Assembly: GCF_025961315.1 (NCBI RefSeq) | Contig: NZ_JAOQNK010000001.1 | Coordinates: 3,596,001 to 3,660,000 of the forward strand | Source: Sphingobacterium kitahiroshimense | GTDB taxonomy: Bacteria > Bacteroidota > Bacteroidia > Sphingobacteriales > Sphingobacteriaceae | DNA length: 64,000 bases | Direction: 5' to 3' | Part shown: one piece after another, positions 26,950-36,291 of the stretch | Position numbering within the stretch: position 1 is the stretch's first letter | How the letters are laid out: every line of letters begins with the position of its first letter | Position numbers and translations under genes: made by a program | The notes under the pieces: model-generated | What the model was told of the DNA's origin: nothing | What the model saw: only the letters and a program-made list of their open reading frames with translations | Database searches by the model: none

Positions 26950-29403
26950 TTATTTTGATTTTGATAACAAATTTACAAATAATCTGTAAGCTCCAGGAAC
27001 TCCTGCAGGCAATTGTCTGAAAAATGACAATGATGTATAGACAAATCTACCACTTCCATAGTTAGTAATCAATAGCGATCCATTGTGAAGGGGTTCATTT
27101 TTATCCTGCATCTGTATAGGTGTCTGATAACGACTGTCGATATCTTCCGCAAAATATAGCCCCCGTTCTTGTATCCAGTTGTCGAAATCAGATTTGATGA
27201 TTTTATTTGGATAGTTAAAAATTGGATTTTGTTCATCAAATTTTACTACAGCAAGTTCTTCCGTCACCCTGCTGTTGCCTAAACGGAATGGATATGGACC
27301 AAATTGATTAGAGAGCAACTTGTTGTTTACATTATACTGTTCCAAAACTGTACCGCCATTTTTAACATATTCATTTAGTTTAGCACTAATCTGATTCATC
27401 GATTTTAAGACGTTAAAAGCCCTTATTCCTACTATGACGGCATCATATTGTGCGAGATTTTGATGTAGAGCCTGTGTTTCATTTAGAAGATCTACAGAAA
27501 TACCAATTGCTCTTAAAGACTCAGGAATTAAATCTCCCGCTCCAACCAGATATCCAACTTTTTTGATAGGAACTTGAAGTTGCAGATTGCTGACTTTTAC
27601 TGTAAGATCAGGAAACCACGTGATGGCTGGTATATGGTCATAATGTATATCGCGGTTTATTTTGACTTTTTCCTTTGAGCCATAACGGAAGGAAAGTGTA
27701 TCTAGGCGTGTATCTTTGGTCTGTGCCTGAACGGTAAATTCCTGACTTATTTGTTGCTGGTTTTCTGAATATTCGAGCTTAACCAGATTTGGAGTTACGA
27801 TCCAATTTTTGTTGACAACAGGAGAAACATTTTCTGTTCTATTTTTTGTACTGCCTTCATTTACAAATGTTACCCTTACCTTTTGTGGGGTGTTATTTTG
27901 ACTTAGTACGATCGTCTGGTCCGTAGATGCGGTTATGGCTGGTGAAATCACGATAGGATTGTAGATTTCTCCCCTAACAGGATCTGTAAATTTATATTGG
28001 ATGGTTTTTTTATAGTTAAGCGCCTTTCCATTGATGACCAGTTCATAGTCAACAGCTGGATAGTCTGGATTTTCAGGGGCTCCAGTTTTATTAAAGTCTG
28101 CGAATTGGAATCGACCTATAAGATTTGGAGCATCCAACCAGTATGGTTGTGTACTAAACCGCGCAGGGTAAGAACTAGTAAAACTTGTTAGGGTATTATT
28201 TTCGAGATTTTGATTGATATTTTTTTCATTGATCTTAGCAACCTGTATCGCAGGAACATCAGCTCTTACAATCAGTTGATTTGTAACCTTTATCGTGTCT
28301 TCAATAGCATAATGCGGCTTTGCTGCGATGCTTTCTATTCTTACTCCAGCACAGGCAAGGATTAAATCATTGATTTCATTTGTTTTTATTTCTTTCCAGT
28401 AGTTATCCGCTATCGCCTTTACCAGTGTCAGAGCTTCGAATAGGTCAGGAATGGATTTTTCCGGGTGGTCGAGCTGAAAGGAAGCATTAATCTGTTTTAT
28501 TTTCGTACTGATAGCAGCGGTATGAGGGATTCTTGACCAGGTATCGTCAATATTTTCGAAAAGATCTTTATTCGTTGCTTCTCCTGCTATGTATTCAAAA
28601 TATTCTGTAGACTTTCCAACCTGAGCAGCACTTCCAAATCCCTGACTTTTATGCGATGACCTACTTTCGGCAGCGACTTCTCCATAGGATTTGCCTATCA
28701 AGGGATTGTATTGGCCTATTTCAATCTGTATTTGATCATCACTAATCGTATTTTGATTGCCAAAATTGTACGTATTCCATAGCAAACGAGTTGCTTTCCA
28801 TGGCTTGACCTGTTTCAACTGTTCTGGAAACCGTGTTGGGTCTGCAGCGGCAACAAATGCTTCTTTTGCTAATATTGCAGAAGCTTGGTGATGACCATGT
28901 CCCCCTCTCGCATCAGGTGGAAATCGGGTTATAATGACATCAGGTCGGAATTTTCGAATGATCCACACCGCTTCTCGAAGTACTTGTTCTTTATCCCAAA
29001 AATTAAAGGTCTCTTCCGACGTTTTTGAAAATCCAAAATCAAAAGCAGAAGTAAAGAACTGCTCTCCTTGATCGATTCTTCTTGCTGCTAAAAGTTCCTG
29101 TGTCCTAATCAGACCAAGTTCTATTCCCTGTTCCGTACCGATTAAGTTTTGTCCCCCGTCTCCCCTTGTTAGGGACAAATATCCCGTTTTATAATGTTTT
29201 TCCTGAGCTAACCATGCTATTAATTTAGTGTTCTCGTCATCCGGATGGGCTGCAAAATATAGAACAGACCCTAGAACATTTAATTTTTCTAATTTTGATT
29301 TTATGTCAGCACTGTTCCAGCTATTTGTTGCCTTTTGAGCTTGAGCCTGTGGCAGAAAGGTTAAACAAATGAATATGTTGGTAAATAGGATTGATTTTAA
29401 CAT
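26950..29403 (-). CDS. Exported PIG-L family deacetylase
   Basis: This large protein of 817 residues starts with a signal peptide ending near QAQAQ. The catalytic PIG-L domain (residues about 40-290) contains AHPDDENTKL and GGHGHHQAS, which supply the zinc ligands and general base. The remaining 500 residues are beta-rich and probably bind substrate or mediate assembly, with a C-terminal alpha/beta region (GYLVGAGDLIPESLRAIGI). PIG-L enzymes deacetylate N-acetylglucosamine derivatives. It heads an operon with two small membrane proteins and an SSS symporter, suggesting extracytoplasmic deacetylation coupled to uptake. Confidence 0.88.
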   Translation of the reverse strand: MLKSILFTNIFICLTFLPQAQAQKATNSWNSADIKSKLEKLNVLGSVLYFAAHPDDENTKLIAWLAQEKHYKTGYLSLTRGDGGQNLIGTEQGIELGLIRTQELLAARRIDQGEQFFTSAFDFGFSKTSEETFNFWDKEQVLREAVWIIRKFRPDVIITRFPPDARGGHGHHQASAILAKEAFVAAADPTRFPEQLKQVKPWKATRLLWNTYNFGNQNTISDDQIQIEIGQYNPLIGKSYGEVAAESRSSHKSQGFGSAAQVGKSTEYFEYIAGEATNKDLFENIDDTWSRIPHTAAISTKIKQINASFQLDHPEKSIPDLFEALTLVKAIADNYWKEIKTNEINDLILACAGVRIESIAAKPHYAIEDTIKVTNQLIVRADVPAIQVAKINEKNINQNLENNTLTSFTSSYPARFSTQPYWLDAPNLIGRFQFADFNKTGAPENPDYPAVDYELVINGKALNYKKTIQYKFTDPVRGEIYNPIVISPAITASTDQTIVLSQNNTPQKVRVTFVNEGSTKNRTENVSPVVNKNWIVTPNLVKLEYSENQQQISQEFTVQAQTKDTRLDTLSFRYGSKEKVKINRDIHYDHIPAITWFPDLTVKVSNLQLQVPIKKVGYLVGAGDLIPESLRAIGISVDLLNETQALHQNLAQYDAVIVGIRAFNVLKSMNQISAKLNEYVKNGGTVLEQYNVNNKLLSNQFGPYPFRLGNSRVTEELAVVKFDEQNPIFNYPNKIIKSDFDNWIQERGLYFAEDIDSRYQTPIQMQDKNEPLHNGSLLITNYGSGRFVYTSLSFFRQLPAGVPGAYRLFVNLLSKSK

Positions 29404-29434
29404 AGATTAAAGGTAATTAATATTGTGGTTAAAT

Positions 29435-29469
29435 AAAAAACGGAAATTCTGTAGGGAGAATTTCCGTTT
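29435..29469 (-). terminator. Terminator for the thioredoxin cluster
   Basis: AACGGAAATTCT pairs with AGAATTTCCGTT across a six-base loop; read on the minus strand the stem is followed by six T residues. It lies 224 nt beyond the DUF6952 gene and just upstream of the PIG-L gene. Confidence 0.65.
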
Positions 29470-29692
29470 CTAACAATTAAAATATTATCTTAAAATCTAC
29501 CCTTTTATAGTTTGTTCATCAGGATAGCAAATTCTTTAAGTGGTAACCTTTATTACCGCTAAAGATAGTACAATCTTTATTGGACTTTAGCATTAAATTA
29601 GAACAAGTTTTCCACAAAAAGCGGATTATACACATTCATATTAAAAATGAAGTTCTTGTTGCAGTAGTTGCTATTGCTAAAGGCTAAAAGAT

Positions 29693-29947
29693 TTATTTAT
29701 CAATTGAACCTAAAACACGTTTCATAAACATGTTCATAGCGTCCTTTTTACTATTTCCTTCTTTAATTAGTTTATCAACCTCGACAGCACCATAAAGATT
29801 TGAAATCAATTCACCGATTACATCAAGCTCTTCATCTTTTAAAGGAGCTTCTACCAAGGATTCTAATGTCTCGATGGTCTCTAATACATAGTCAACATCG
29901 TTCTGTTCGATAAACTCGGTGATATGTTTAATTACTGGAAGCTTCAT
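29693..29947 (-). CDS. DUF6952-like small protein
   Basis: This 84-residue acidic, all-helical protein (MKLPVIKHITEFIEQNDVDY, then VLETIETLESLVE) matches the pattern of DUF6952, a Bacteroidota family typically encoded next to thioredoxin-like and AhpC/TSA peroxiredoxin genes. It overlaps the thioredoxin gene by 20 nt, so translation is coupled. No catalytic residues are visible; a role in redox stress is inferred from context only. Confidence 0.75.
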   Translation of the reverse strand: MKLPVIKHITEFIEQNDVDYVLETIETLESLVEAPLKDEELDVIGELISNLYGAVEVDKLIKEGNSKKDAMNMFMKRVLGSIDK

Positions 29948-30242
29948 TGAATAAGTCGATTAAGGCGTCAAATTTATTTGTTTGTACTTGATTTACCAAT
30001 TTTCCATTCTTGAAAGCCGCAAAAGTAGGCAAGTTATTGACATTTGCTAGTTTTCTAGATTCCGGAAATTTTTCTGCATCAGCGATTACGAAAGTTACAT
30101 TTTCATTTTCAGTCGCCAATTTTTTGAATTTCGGTTTCATAATTTTGCAGTTACCACACCAAGTAGCTGCGTATTGAACCATTACAATATCATTACTGTT
30201 TACAATTTCTTGTAAATTATCGTTTTCTAATTCCTGTACCAT
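29928..30242 (-). CDS. Thioredoxin family protein with CGNC active site
   Basis: This 104-residue protein has a complete thioredoxin fold. The active site reads ATWCGNCKIMKPKFKKL, so the dipeptide between the cysteines is Gly-Asn rather than the Gly-Pro of classical thioredoxin, which should change redox potential. The cis-proline is in NNLPTFAAFKNG. It overlaps the DUF6952 gene and follows the peroxiredoxin gene, which suggests it reduces that peroxiredoxin. Confidence 0.88.
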   Translation of the reverse strand: MVQELENDNLQEIVNSNDIVMVQYAATWCGNCKIMKPKFKKLATENENVTFVIADAEKFPESRKLANVNNLPTFAAFKNGKLVNQVQTNKFDALIDLFNEASSN

Positions 30243-30277
30243 GATTTTTTTGTTTATTTATTGAGAAAGATGAATAA

Positions 30278-30307
30278 ACAAAGGGGGCAAGGGATTACCC
30301 CCTTTGT
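30278..30307 (-). terminator. Hairpin between peroxiredoxin and thioredoxin genes
   Basis: ACAAAGGGGG (30278-30287) pairs with CCCCCTTTGT (30298-30307). There is no strong T run on either side, so it may be an attenuator or mRNA-stabilising hairpin that sets the peroxiredoxin to thioredoxin ratio rather than a full terminator. Confidence 0.45.
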
Positions 30308-30340
30308 AAAAAGACCTATGTAGTCTTTTCAGTATTGTTT

Positions 30341-30973
30341 TTAGTTACCAGCTAAATAGCTAGCTACACCGTCACGAGTTGCGTGCATTGCTTCTTTTCC
30401 TTCTTCCCAGTTAGCAGGACATACTTCACCAAAATTCTGAACGTGAGCATAAGCATCGATTAAACGTAAATATTCTTTTACGTTACGACCTAATGGCATA
30501 TCGTTTACAGATTCGTGGAATACGCGACCTGTTTCATCGATCAAATAAGTAGCTCTGTAAGAAACTGCAGAACCTTCAACTAAAGTACCGTACTCAGGGT
30601 GCTCTACTTCTTTAATGTCTAAAATACCTAATACAGAAGATAGGTTACGTGTAGTATCTGCTAAAATTGGGTAAGTTACGCCTTCGATACCACCGTTATC
30701 TTTTGCTGTATTTAACCAAGCGAAGTGAACTTCGTTTGTATCACAAGATGCACCGATAACGATTGTATTACGTTTTTCAAATTCTGGTAAAGCTTCTTGG
30801 AAAGCATGTAATTCTGTTGGGCAAACAAAAGTGAAATCTTTTGGGTACCAAAACAATACTACTTTTTTACCTTCTTGAACTGCTTTTTCGAAAACGTTAA
30901 TTTGTAAATTATCGCCTAAATAATCGATTGCATCTACTGTGATGCTTGGAAAACTTTTACCTGTGAAACTCAT
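30341..30973 (-). CDS. Peroxiredoxin (AhpC/TSA, typical 2-Cys)
   Basis: This peroxiredoxin (210 residues) reduces hydrogen peroxide and organic peroxides. The peroxidatic cysteine is in DFTFVCPTELHAF and the resolving cysteine in GEVCPANW near the C-terminus, the pattern of a typical 2-Cys enzyme. A longer frame from 31003 would begin upstream of a TATCTTTG promoter element (31001-31008, minus strand), so the ATG at 30973 is preferred. It heads the cluster with thioredoxin and DUF6952. Confidence 0.93.
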   Translation of the reverse strand: MSFTGKSFPSITVDAIDYLGDNLQINVFEKAVQEGKKVVLFWYPKDFTFVCPTELHAFQEALPEFEKRNTIVIGASCDTNEVHFAWLNTAKDNGGIEGVTYPILADTTRNLSSVLGILDIKEVEHPEYGTLVEGSAVSYRATYLIDETGRVFHESVNDMPLGRNVKEYLRLIDAYAHVQNFGEVCPANWEEGKEAMHATRDGVASYLAGN

Positions 30974-31000
30974 AATAATATCTTTCTTTTTTTGTTGATA

Positions 31001-31008
31001 CAAAGATA
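31001..31008 (-). promoter_or_regulatory. -7 promoter element for the peroxiredoxin gene
   Basis: On the minus strand this reads TATCTTTG, an exact TAnnTTTG match, 27 nt upstream of the ATG at 30973. No clear -33 TTTG is present at the usual spacing. Confidence 0.55.
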
Positions 31009-31117
31009 CCTCAAATAAGGTTAAAAAAGTATTGATTTTTTCAATGAGCTATCGTTAAAATCTATTTTTACATTAAGGGTACAATAAGTTTTCTCGATAG
31101 GTTTATTTTAAATAAAT

Positions 31118-31148
31118 TTTGCATTTATCAGACAAAATTCTACCTTTG
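31118..31148 (+). promoter_or_regulatory. Promoter of the tRNA-Tyr/tRNA-Arg unit
   Basis: TTTG at 31118-31121 and TACCTTTG at 31141-31148 are separated by 19 nt, the ideal Bacteroidota primary-sigma promoter. Transcription should begin near 31154, about 60 nt before tRNA-Tyr. Confidence 0.8.
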
Positions 31149-31214
31149 TAGCGTTCCACAAGGAAATTGAGATACAATAAATCTTAATTCTTTAGAAGTC
31201 AACAAATTATACTG

Positions 31215-31295
31215 GGGGGGTTCCAGAGCGGTCAAATGGGACGGACTGTAAATCCGTTACTTCGGTTTCGAAGGTTCGAATCCTTCTCCCCCCAC
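31215..31295 (+). tRNA. tRNA-Tyr (GTA)
   Basis: The cloverleaf is complete: a seven-G acceptor strand pairing with TCCCCCC, anticodon stem ACGGA/TCCGT around loop CTGTAAA (anticodon GTA), a long variable arm as usual for bacterial tRNA-Tyr, and T stem GAAGG/CCTTC. The discriminator is A at 31295. CCA is not encoded. Confidence 0.95.
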
Positions 31296-31386
31296 AGTAT
31301 TTTTTCTCTCCTCTTTTTTCAGTAACATTTTAATAAATAAGTTTGGGATTAAGCAATATATTTGAAATATTTGCATACGCTTTGTC

Positions 31387-31458
31387 GGCCCTGTAGTTCA
31401 ACGGATAGAATAGATGTTTCCTAAACATTAGATAGCAGTTCGATTCTGCTTGGGGCTA
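31387..31458 (+). tRNA. tRNA-Arg (CCT)
   Basis: The acceptor strand GGCCCTG pairs with TGGGGCT (with G-U pairs), the anticodon stem GATGT/ACATT encloses TTCCTAA (anticodon CCT, decoding AGG), and the T stem is AGCAG/CTGCT. The discriminator is A at 31458; CCA is not encoded. It probably shares the upstream promoter with tRNA-Tyr. Confidence 0.93.
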
Positions 31459-31464
31459 CAACAA

Positions 31465-31506
31465 AAAATGCGAGACTGTTAAATAGTCTCGCATTTTCTT
31501 TTTTTA
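31465..31506 (+). terminator. Terminator after tRNA-Arg
   Basis: AAAATGCGAGACT (31465-31477) pairs perfectly with AGTCTCGCATTTT (31485-31497), followed by a T-rich tract. It may also serve the converging MFS transporter gene. Confidence 0.85.
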
Positions 31507-31549
31507 TCACATCTGCCATATGGTTAATGAATAATCTTTCTTTTACCTG

Positions 31550-32728
31550 TTATCCCTCCTTGAAAACTTTCAGTTTACTTACCATAATAAACATGAGGAC
31601 ACCGAAGAAAGCAAATACACCGTAAGAATATCGTAAACTTGTCAGCTCTGCAATATAGCCGATTAAAGGAGGTCCCATTAAGAAGCCCAGAAAGCTAATG
31701 CTAGATACCATCGCCAAGGCTACCCCTGGAGTAACCTTTTTGTTCTGGCCAGCAACACTATATACCGTCGGGACATTGCACGCAACACCGATACCCACCA
31801 TCATAAAAGCCAATGTGCTAATGTAAAAAAGAGGGAATATAACAGAGGTCATCATGCCGACAAACATCAATATACCGCTAATTTGTAAGGTTCTTTTTCT
31901 ACCGAGCCTACTGATGACCGCATCCCCAATAAATCTTCCCAGCGCCATCATGACCATGAAAGACGCATAACCAACAATAATAAATTGTTCTGGAGCGTGA
32001 ACTATTTCCTTAAAATAAACGCCGCTCCAGTCAAACATAGCACCCTCGGTGGCCATGCTGAAAAAGCCGATGATACCCAATTGTACTAAACTGCTTTCCG
32101 GTTTGGAAAAAAATGATGTTTTTTTAGCCTCTGTAGCGACACCAGGAATCAAGTAACGGTAGTTGATGGTCGTATTAATCACAATGAGAACAAAAATAAT
32201 GATAAAATGAGGAATGGTGTCTACAGCTATATTCATAGTGAGTAACCCGATGAGGGCACCAGTAAATCCGGCGATGCTCCAGGCTCCATGAAAAGATGAC
32301 ATGATTGATTTTTTGAAAATCTTTTCTGCAGCAACCCCCTGTGTATTGACAGCTATGTTGCACATGTTTCCAATTACCCCAAAGAAAAATAAGATTGCTC
32401 CTAATTCCCATGCGTTTTGTGCAAAACCTATTAAACATAAAATAAGGGCATAAATAATCGCGACTATTCGTAGTACTCTAGCACTGCCGTAAGTGGTAAC
32501 CAGTTTCCCGGATAACGCCATGGTGACCAGTTGACCGACAGGAAGCATCAATAAAATTGTGCCTAATTGACCTTCTGTAAGATTCAGACGTTCTTTGATA
32601 ATTGGAATACGGCTTGCCCAAGAAGCAAATGCCAGGCCCTGGCAAAAATAAAATAAGGATACAGCAATCCGAATGCGATTACGGTTTTGGTAAAGCTCTT
32701 CTTCAGAGTAGGTTAAGGATGCGTTCAT
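31550..32728 (-). CDS. Major facilitator superfamily transporter
   Basis: This 392-residue protein has about 12 membrane segments and the MFS sequence pattern: FFCQ-like first helix (FYFCQGLAFASWASRIP), the loop RLNLTEGQLGTILLMLPVGQ and a second-half motif RFIGDAVISRLGRKRTL. The opening resembles proton-coupled sugar/FucP-like and YbjJ-type transporters, but substrate cannot be assigned. It is a single-gene unit converging on the tRNA pair. Confidence 0.87.
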   Translation of the reverse strand: MNASLTYSEEELYQNRNRIRIAVSLFYFCQGLAFASWASRIPIIKERLNLTEGQLGTILLMLPVGQLVTMALSGKLVTTYGSARVLRIVAIIYALILCLIGFAQNAWELGAILFFFGVIGNMCNIAVNTQGVAAEKIFKKSIMSSFHGAWSIAGFTGALIGLLTMNIAVDTIPHFIIIFVLIVINTTINYRYLIPGVATEAKKTSFFSKPESSLVQLGIIGFFSMATEGAMFDWSGVYFKEIVHAPEQFIIVGYASFMVMMALGRFIGDAVISRLGRKRTLQISGILMFVGMMTSVIFPLFYISTLAFMMVGIGVACNVPTVYSVAGQNKKVTPGVALAMVSSISFLGFLMGPPLIGYIAELTSLRYSYGVFAFFGVLMFIMVSKLKVFKEG

Positions 32729-32982
32729 TGTTGTAATGATGTGTCAGCAAAGGTACATGTAAGAAATTAATAATGACAGTGATGATGTTTCATCTTTTGG
32801 TATTTATGCAAAAAATATTAAAATTAATGGGTGCACATTGATAAAGAACACGTGATATTGAAAACTGTTTTTAATGCTGGGGTAGGTTTTTTTAATAACG
32901 ATTGATTATTTCATTGTTTTCTAACGAGTAGCTGATTAACTTTGGCATACAGGTATTTAATCGATTAGCCTCCTTGAAAAGT

Positions 32983-35900
32983 ATGATTAGAAAATTGTTA
33001 TTGGGCACTTGTCTTGCCTTAGGTGGAACCATGTATGCTTTTGCGCAGCAACAACCCACATTTTTATCCCATCCGACTTTAAGTCCTGATGGAAAAGTCC
33101 TTGTTTTTAGTTTTGAAGGTGATCTGTGGAAAGTTGAAAGTGAAGGTGGGGTTGCAGTGAGATTAACAGGTATGGAGGGCAATGAAATCAATCCACGGAT
33201 ATCGCCTGACGGCAAACAGCTTGCATTCTCAGTAAATCAGAATGGAAATATGGATGTATATATCATGCCTTTAGCTGGTGGTGATATCCGTCAAATTACA
33301 CATCACGATGGTGCTGATGAAGTGGACAGTTGGAGCTGGGACAGTAAAACGTTATATTTTACATCAACCCGCTACAATCGGATGAGTAGTTATCAAGTTG
33401 ATGCTACAGGGGGGACTGCAAAGCGACTATTTCCACATTATTTCAATTATATAAGTCAAGTTGTAACCACACCATCTGGAGAACTATTATTTAATGATAG
33501 TTGGGAAGGATATAGTTCAACAAACCGTAAGCGATATAAAGGAGCATTCAATCCGGATATAAAATCTTATAATCCTAAAACAAAAACATTTAAGCAATAT
33601 ACCGATTACAATGGTAAAGATTTCTGGCCTACTGTTGATCAAAATGGTGTGATCTATTTCGTGTCTGATCAAGGAAATGCCGAATATAACCTGTATCAGA
33701 TGAGCGGTGATAAACCCGTGGCTTTGACTTCATTTAAGGAATCTATCAAGAGACCTGCTGTAGCTGCCAACGGGAAAAAGATTGTTTTTGAAAAAGGATA
33801 TCAATTGTTTTTATACGACGTGGCATCAAAGAAGGTTACACAGCCAACTATCGCATTGAGCAGAAATCAGGTATTAGGCAAGAGCAAGGAATTTAATGTA
33901 AATGGTAACATCAGCTATTTTGATGTAGCACTTGACGGTAAAAAGATGGCATTTGTATCGAGAGGCGAGCTCTTCGTTTCCGATAGCGAAGGTAAATTTA
34001 TCCGTCAGATGCCTAGTCAGGGACAGCGCGTTATGGAGGTGAAATGGTTAAAGGATAACAAAACATTACTTTACAGTCAGACCCATCAAGGTTACCTGAA
34101 CTGGTACACCCGTAGCGCAGACGGATTGGGAGAACCAAAGCAGTTGACACAAGATCTTCGCAATAATAGAGAGTTAACTTTCAACGCTGATAAATCACAT
34201 GCTGTTTATTTAAGTGGGCGAGATGAAGTACGTCTTTTAGATCTGACAACTTTAAATAGTAAAACTGTTGTTAAGGATGAACTGTGGGCATTTCAAAATT
34301 CCTCTCCCTCTTTTTCTCCAGACGGGAAATATATTCTTTTTACTGCTATTCGAAATTTTGAGCAAGATATTTTTGTTCATCATATCGGTTCAGGTCAAAC
34401 AACAAATCTGACCAATACTGGTGTCACTGAAGCCTCCCCATCGTGGTCACCAGATGGAAAATATATTTATTTTGCCAGTAACCGCACAAAGCCGTCCTTT
34501 CCTACCGGCATGCAGAACTCCAGTATTTTTAGAATGGCATTGGAAAATTTTGACGAACCTTATCGCATTAGCAAATTCAATGAACTCTTTAGTCAGCCTG
34601 CAAAGAAAGATACCATTACGGACAATAAGAATGACAATAAAACAAAGGCGAAGGATAAGAAAGAAGAAAAAGCAACAAGTTCTTCTACCGACAAAAAAGT
34701 GCTGGTTACAATAGATGTTAAAGGGTTACGTGACCGTATTGAACAAGTAAGCCCTGCTTTTGGAACGCAATCAGATCCCATTGCTATCCAAAAAGGAGAA
34801 AAAAACTATGTTTTCTTTTCATCCAATCACGAAGGAAAGTACGGATTATACAGAACGATCTATGAACCTTTTGAAGTTATTAAAACCGAAAAAGTTGTTG
34901 ACAACGGAATTAACCAGTTTATCGAATCTGGAGGTAAGTATTTTATCCTTAATAGAGGAGTAATTCAAAAATATAACCTTGACCAAAATAAAATTGATGC
35001 AGTAACAATCAATTTTAGATTTAACCGTGATCTGGAAAATGAGTTCAAGCAGATGTTCTATGAGACTTGGGCTGGGCTAGAAGAAAACTATTACGATAGT
35101 ACTTTCCACGGTATCGATTGGACGGCAATGAAGAAGAAGTATGAACTGTATCTTTCTGGTATTAATGACCGTAGTGATTTACGGATATTATTAAATGATA
35201 TGTTAGGAGAGCTAAACTCTTCACATTTGGGCTTTAGTTCGATGGGAGCAGAAGAGCGCAAACCATTTGGGGACGTAACTAATGAAATTGGTGTTTTATT
35301 CAATCAGGATAATCCTTATCAAATAGCACAGATTATAGACAACAGTCCAGCTTCCCGTAAAGGAGTAGATCTGAAAGAAGGCGATGAGATCATGGCTGTT
35401 AATGGAAATAAAGTAAATCCTAAAGAAGATCGCGATCAGTATTTTACATGGCCGTCCCTTGCAGAGGAAATACAGTTGACTATACTACGTGGCGGTAAAG
35501 AAATTTCAGTTTTTATTCGGCCCTTAACTAGTACCGCTTTTAAGGACCTGATTTATGACGAATGGATGAAAGGCAATCGAGGGAAAGTTGATCAATGGAG
35601 TAATGGCAAAATTGCATATTCACATATGAAAAATATGGGAGGGCCGGAGTTGCAACGCTTTTTGATCGATATGGCCGAGCAAGAGAATAATAAAGATGGT
35701 ATTATTTTGGACCTGCGATACAATACAGGAGGTAATGTGCACGATGAGGTGTTACGTTTTCTGTCACAAAGACCTTATTTGAAGTGGCAGTATCGTGGCG
35801 GTCAGCGGGCTCCGCAAAGTAATTTTGCACCAGCATCGAAACCTATTGTACTTTTGATAAATGAACAATCTCTGAGCGATGCAGAAATGACCGCAGCAGG

Positions 35901-36159
35901 GTTTAAGGAATTGAAATTAGGTAAGATTATTGGAAATGAAACCTATCGTTGGATTATCTTTACATCAGCAAAAGGTTTAGTAGACGGATCTAGTTATCGC
36001 GTGCCAGCCTGGGGATGTTATACTTTAGCTGGTCAAGATTTAGAGTTATCAGGTGTAGCACCGGATATTGTGGTTAAAAACACAATCGCAGATCGTACGA
36101 ATGATAAAGACCCGCAACTGGAACGCGCAGTGCAAGAAATATTGAAAGACTTGAAATAA
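32983..36159 (+). CDS. Tricorn-like S41 family protease 2, exported
   Basis: This 1058-residue protein (from ATG 32983; an upstream TTG is possible) is a paralogue of the product of 8316-11615 with the same order: signal peptide ending near AFAQQ, PD40/TolB-like propeller repeats (LSPDGKVLVFSFEGDLW, FSPDGKYILF), a Lys/Asp-rich linker (about residues 555-590), helical and PDZ-like regions, and an S41 core. Likely catalytic residues are H748 in NSSHLGFSS and S965-D966 in QSLSDAEMTAAGF. The motif around the nucleophile differs from paralogue 1 (SLSDAE against GSGGDM), suggesting different specificity. It is monocistronic. Confidence 0.9.
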   Translation: MIRKLLLGTCLALGGTMYAFAQQQPTFLSHPTLSPDGKVLVFSFEGDLWKVESEGGVAVRLTGMEGNEINPRISPDGKQLAFSVNQNGNMDVYIMPLAGGDIRQITHHDGADEVDSWSWDSKTLYFTSTRYNRMSSYQVDATGGTAKRLFPHYFNYISQVVTTPSGELLFNDSWEGYSSTNRKRYKGAFNPDIKSYNPKTKTFKQYTDYNGKDFWPTVDQNGVIYFVSDQGNAEYNLYQMSGDKPVALTSFKESIKRPAVAANGKKIVFEKGYQLFLYDVASKKVTQPTIALSRNQVLGKSKEFNVNGNISYFDVALDGKKMAFVSRGELFVSDSEGKFIRQMPSQGQRVMEVKWLKDNKTLLYSQTHQGYLNWYTRSADGLGEPKQLTQDLRNNRELTFNADKSHAVYLSGRDEVRLLDLTTLNSKTVVKDELWAFQNSSPSFSPDGKYILFTAIRNFEQDIFVHHIGSGQTTNLTNTGVTEASPSWSPDGKYIYFASNRTKPSFPTGMQNSSIFRMALENFDEPYRISKFNELFSQPAKKDTITDNKNDNKTKAKDKKEEKATSSSTDKKVLVTIDVKGLRDRIEQVSPAFGTQSDPIAIQKGEKNYVFFSSNHEGKYGLYRTIYEPFEVIKTEKVVDNGINQFIESGGKYFILNRGVIQKYNLDQNKIDAVTINFRFNRDLENEFKQMFYETWAGLEENYYDSTFHGIDWTAMKKKYELYLSGINDRSDLRILLNDMLGELNSSHLGFSSMGAEERKPFGDVTNEIGVLFNQDNPYQIAQIIDNSPASRKGVDLKEGDEIMAVNGNKVNPKEDRDQYFTWPSLAEEIQLTILRGGKEISVFIRPLTSTAFKDLIYDEWMKGNRGKVDQWSNGKIAYSHMKNMGGPELQRFLIDMAEQENNKDGIILDLRYNTGGNVHDEVLRFLSQRPYLKWQYRGGQRAPQSNFAPASKPIVLLINEQSLSDAEMTAAGFKELKLGKIIGNETYRWIIFTSAKGLVDGSSYRVPAWGCYTLAGQDLELSGVAPDIVVKNTIADRTNDKDPQLERAVQEILKDLK

Positions 36160-36167
36160 GAAATTTT

Positions 36168-36211
36168 TAATAATAAACCAGATTCAGAGATGAATCTGGT
36201 TTATTATTTTT
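36168..36211 (+). terminator. Terminator after tricorn-like gene 2
   Basis: An 18-bp inverted repeat (AATAATAAACCAGATTCA and its complement) with a short loop is followed by T residues. Confidence 0.85.
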
Positions 36212-36291
36212 GAACAGTACCTTGATTTTTATTCAATTATTCTTTAATGATAAACATTAGAAATCAAGATTAGAGTAGGATAAAATAATGA

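Noticed and set aside
26950..29403. Bacillithiol deacetylase BshB
   Set aside because: The PIG-L domain is shared, but this protein is exported and more than three times as long as BshB.
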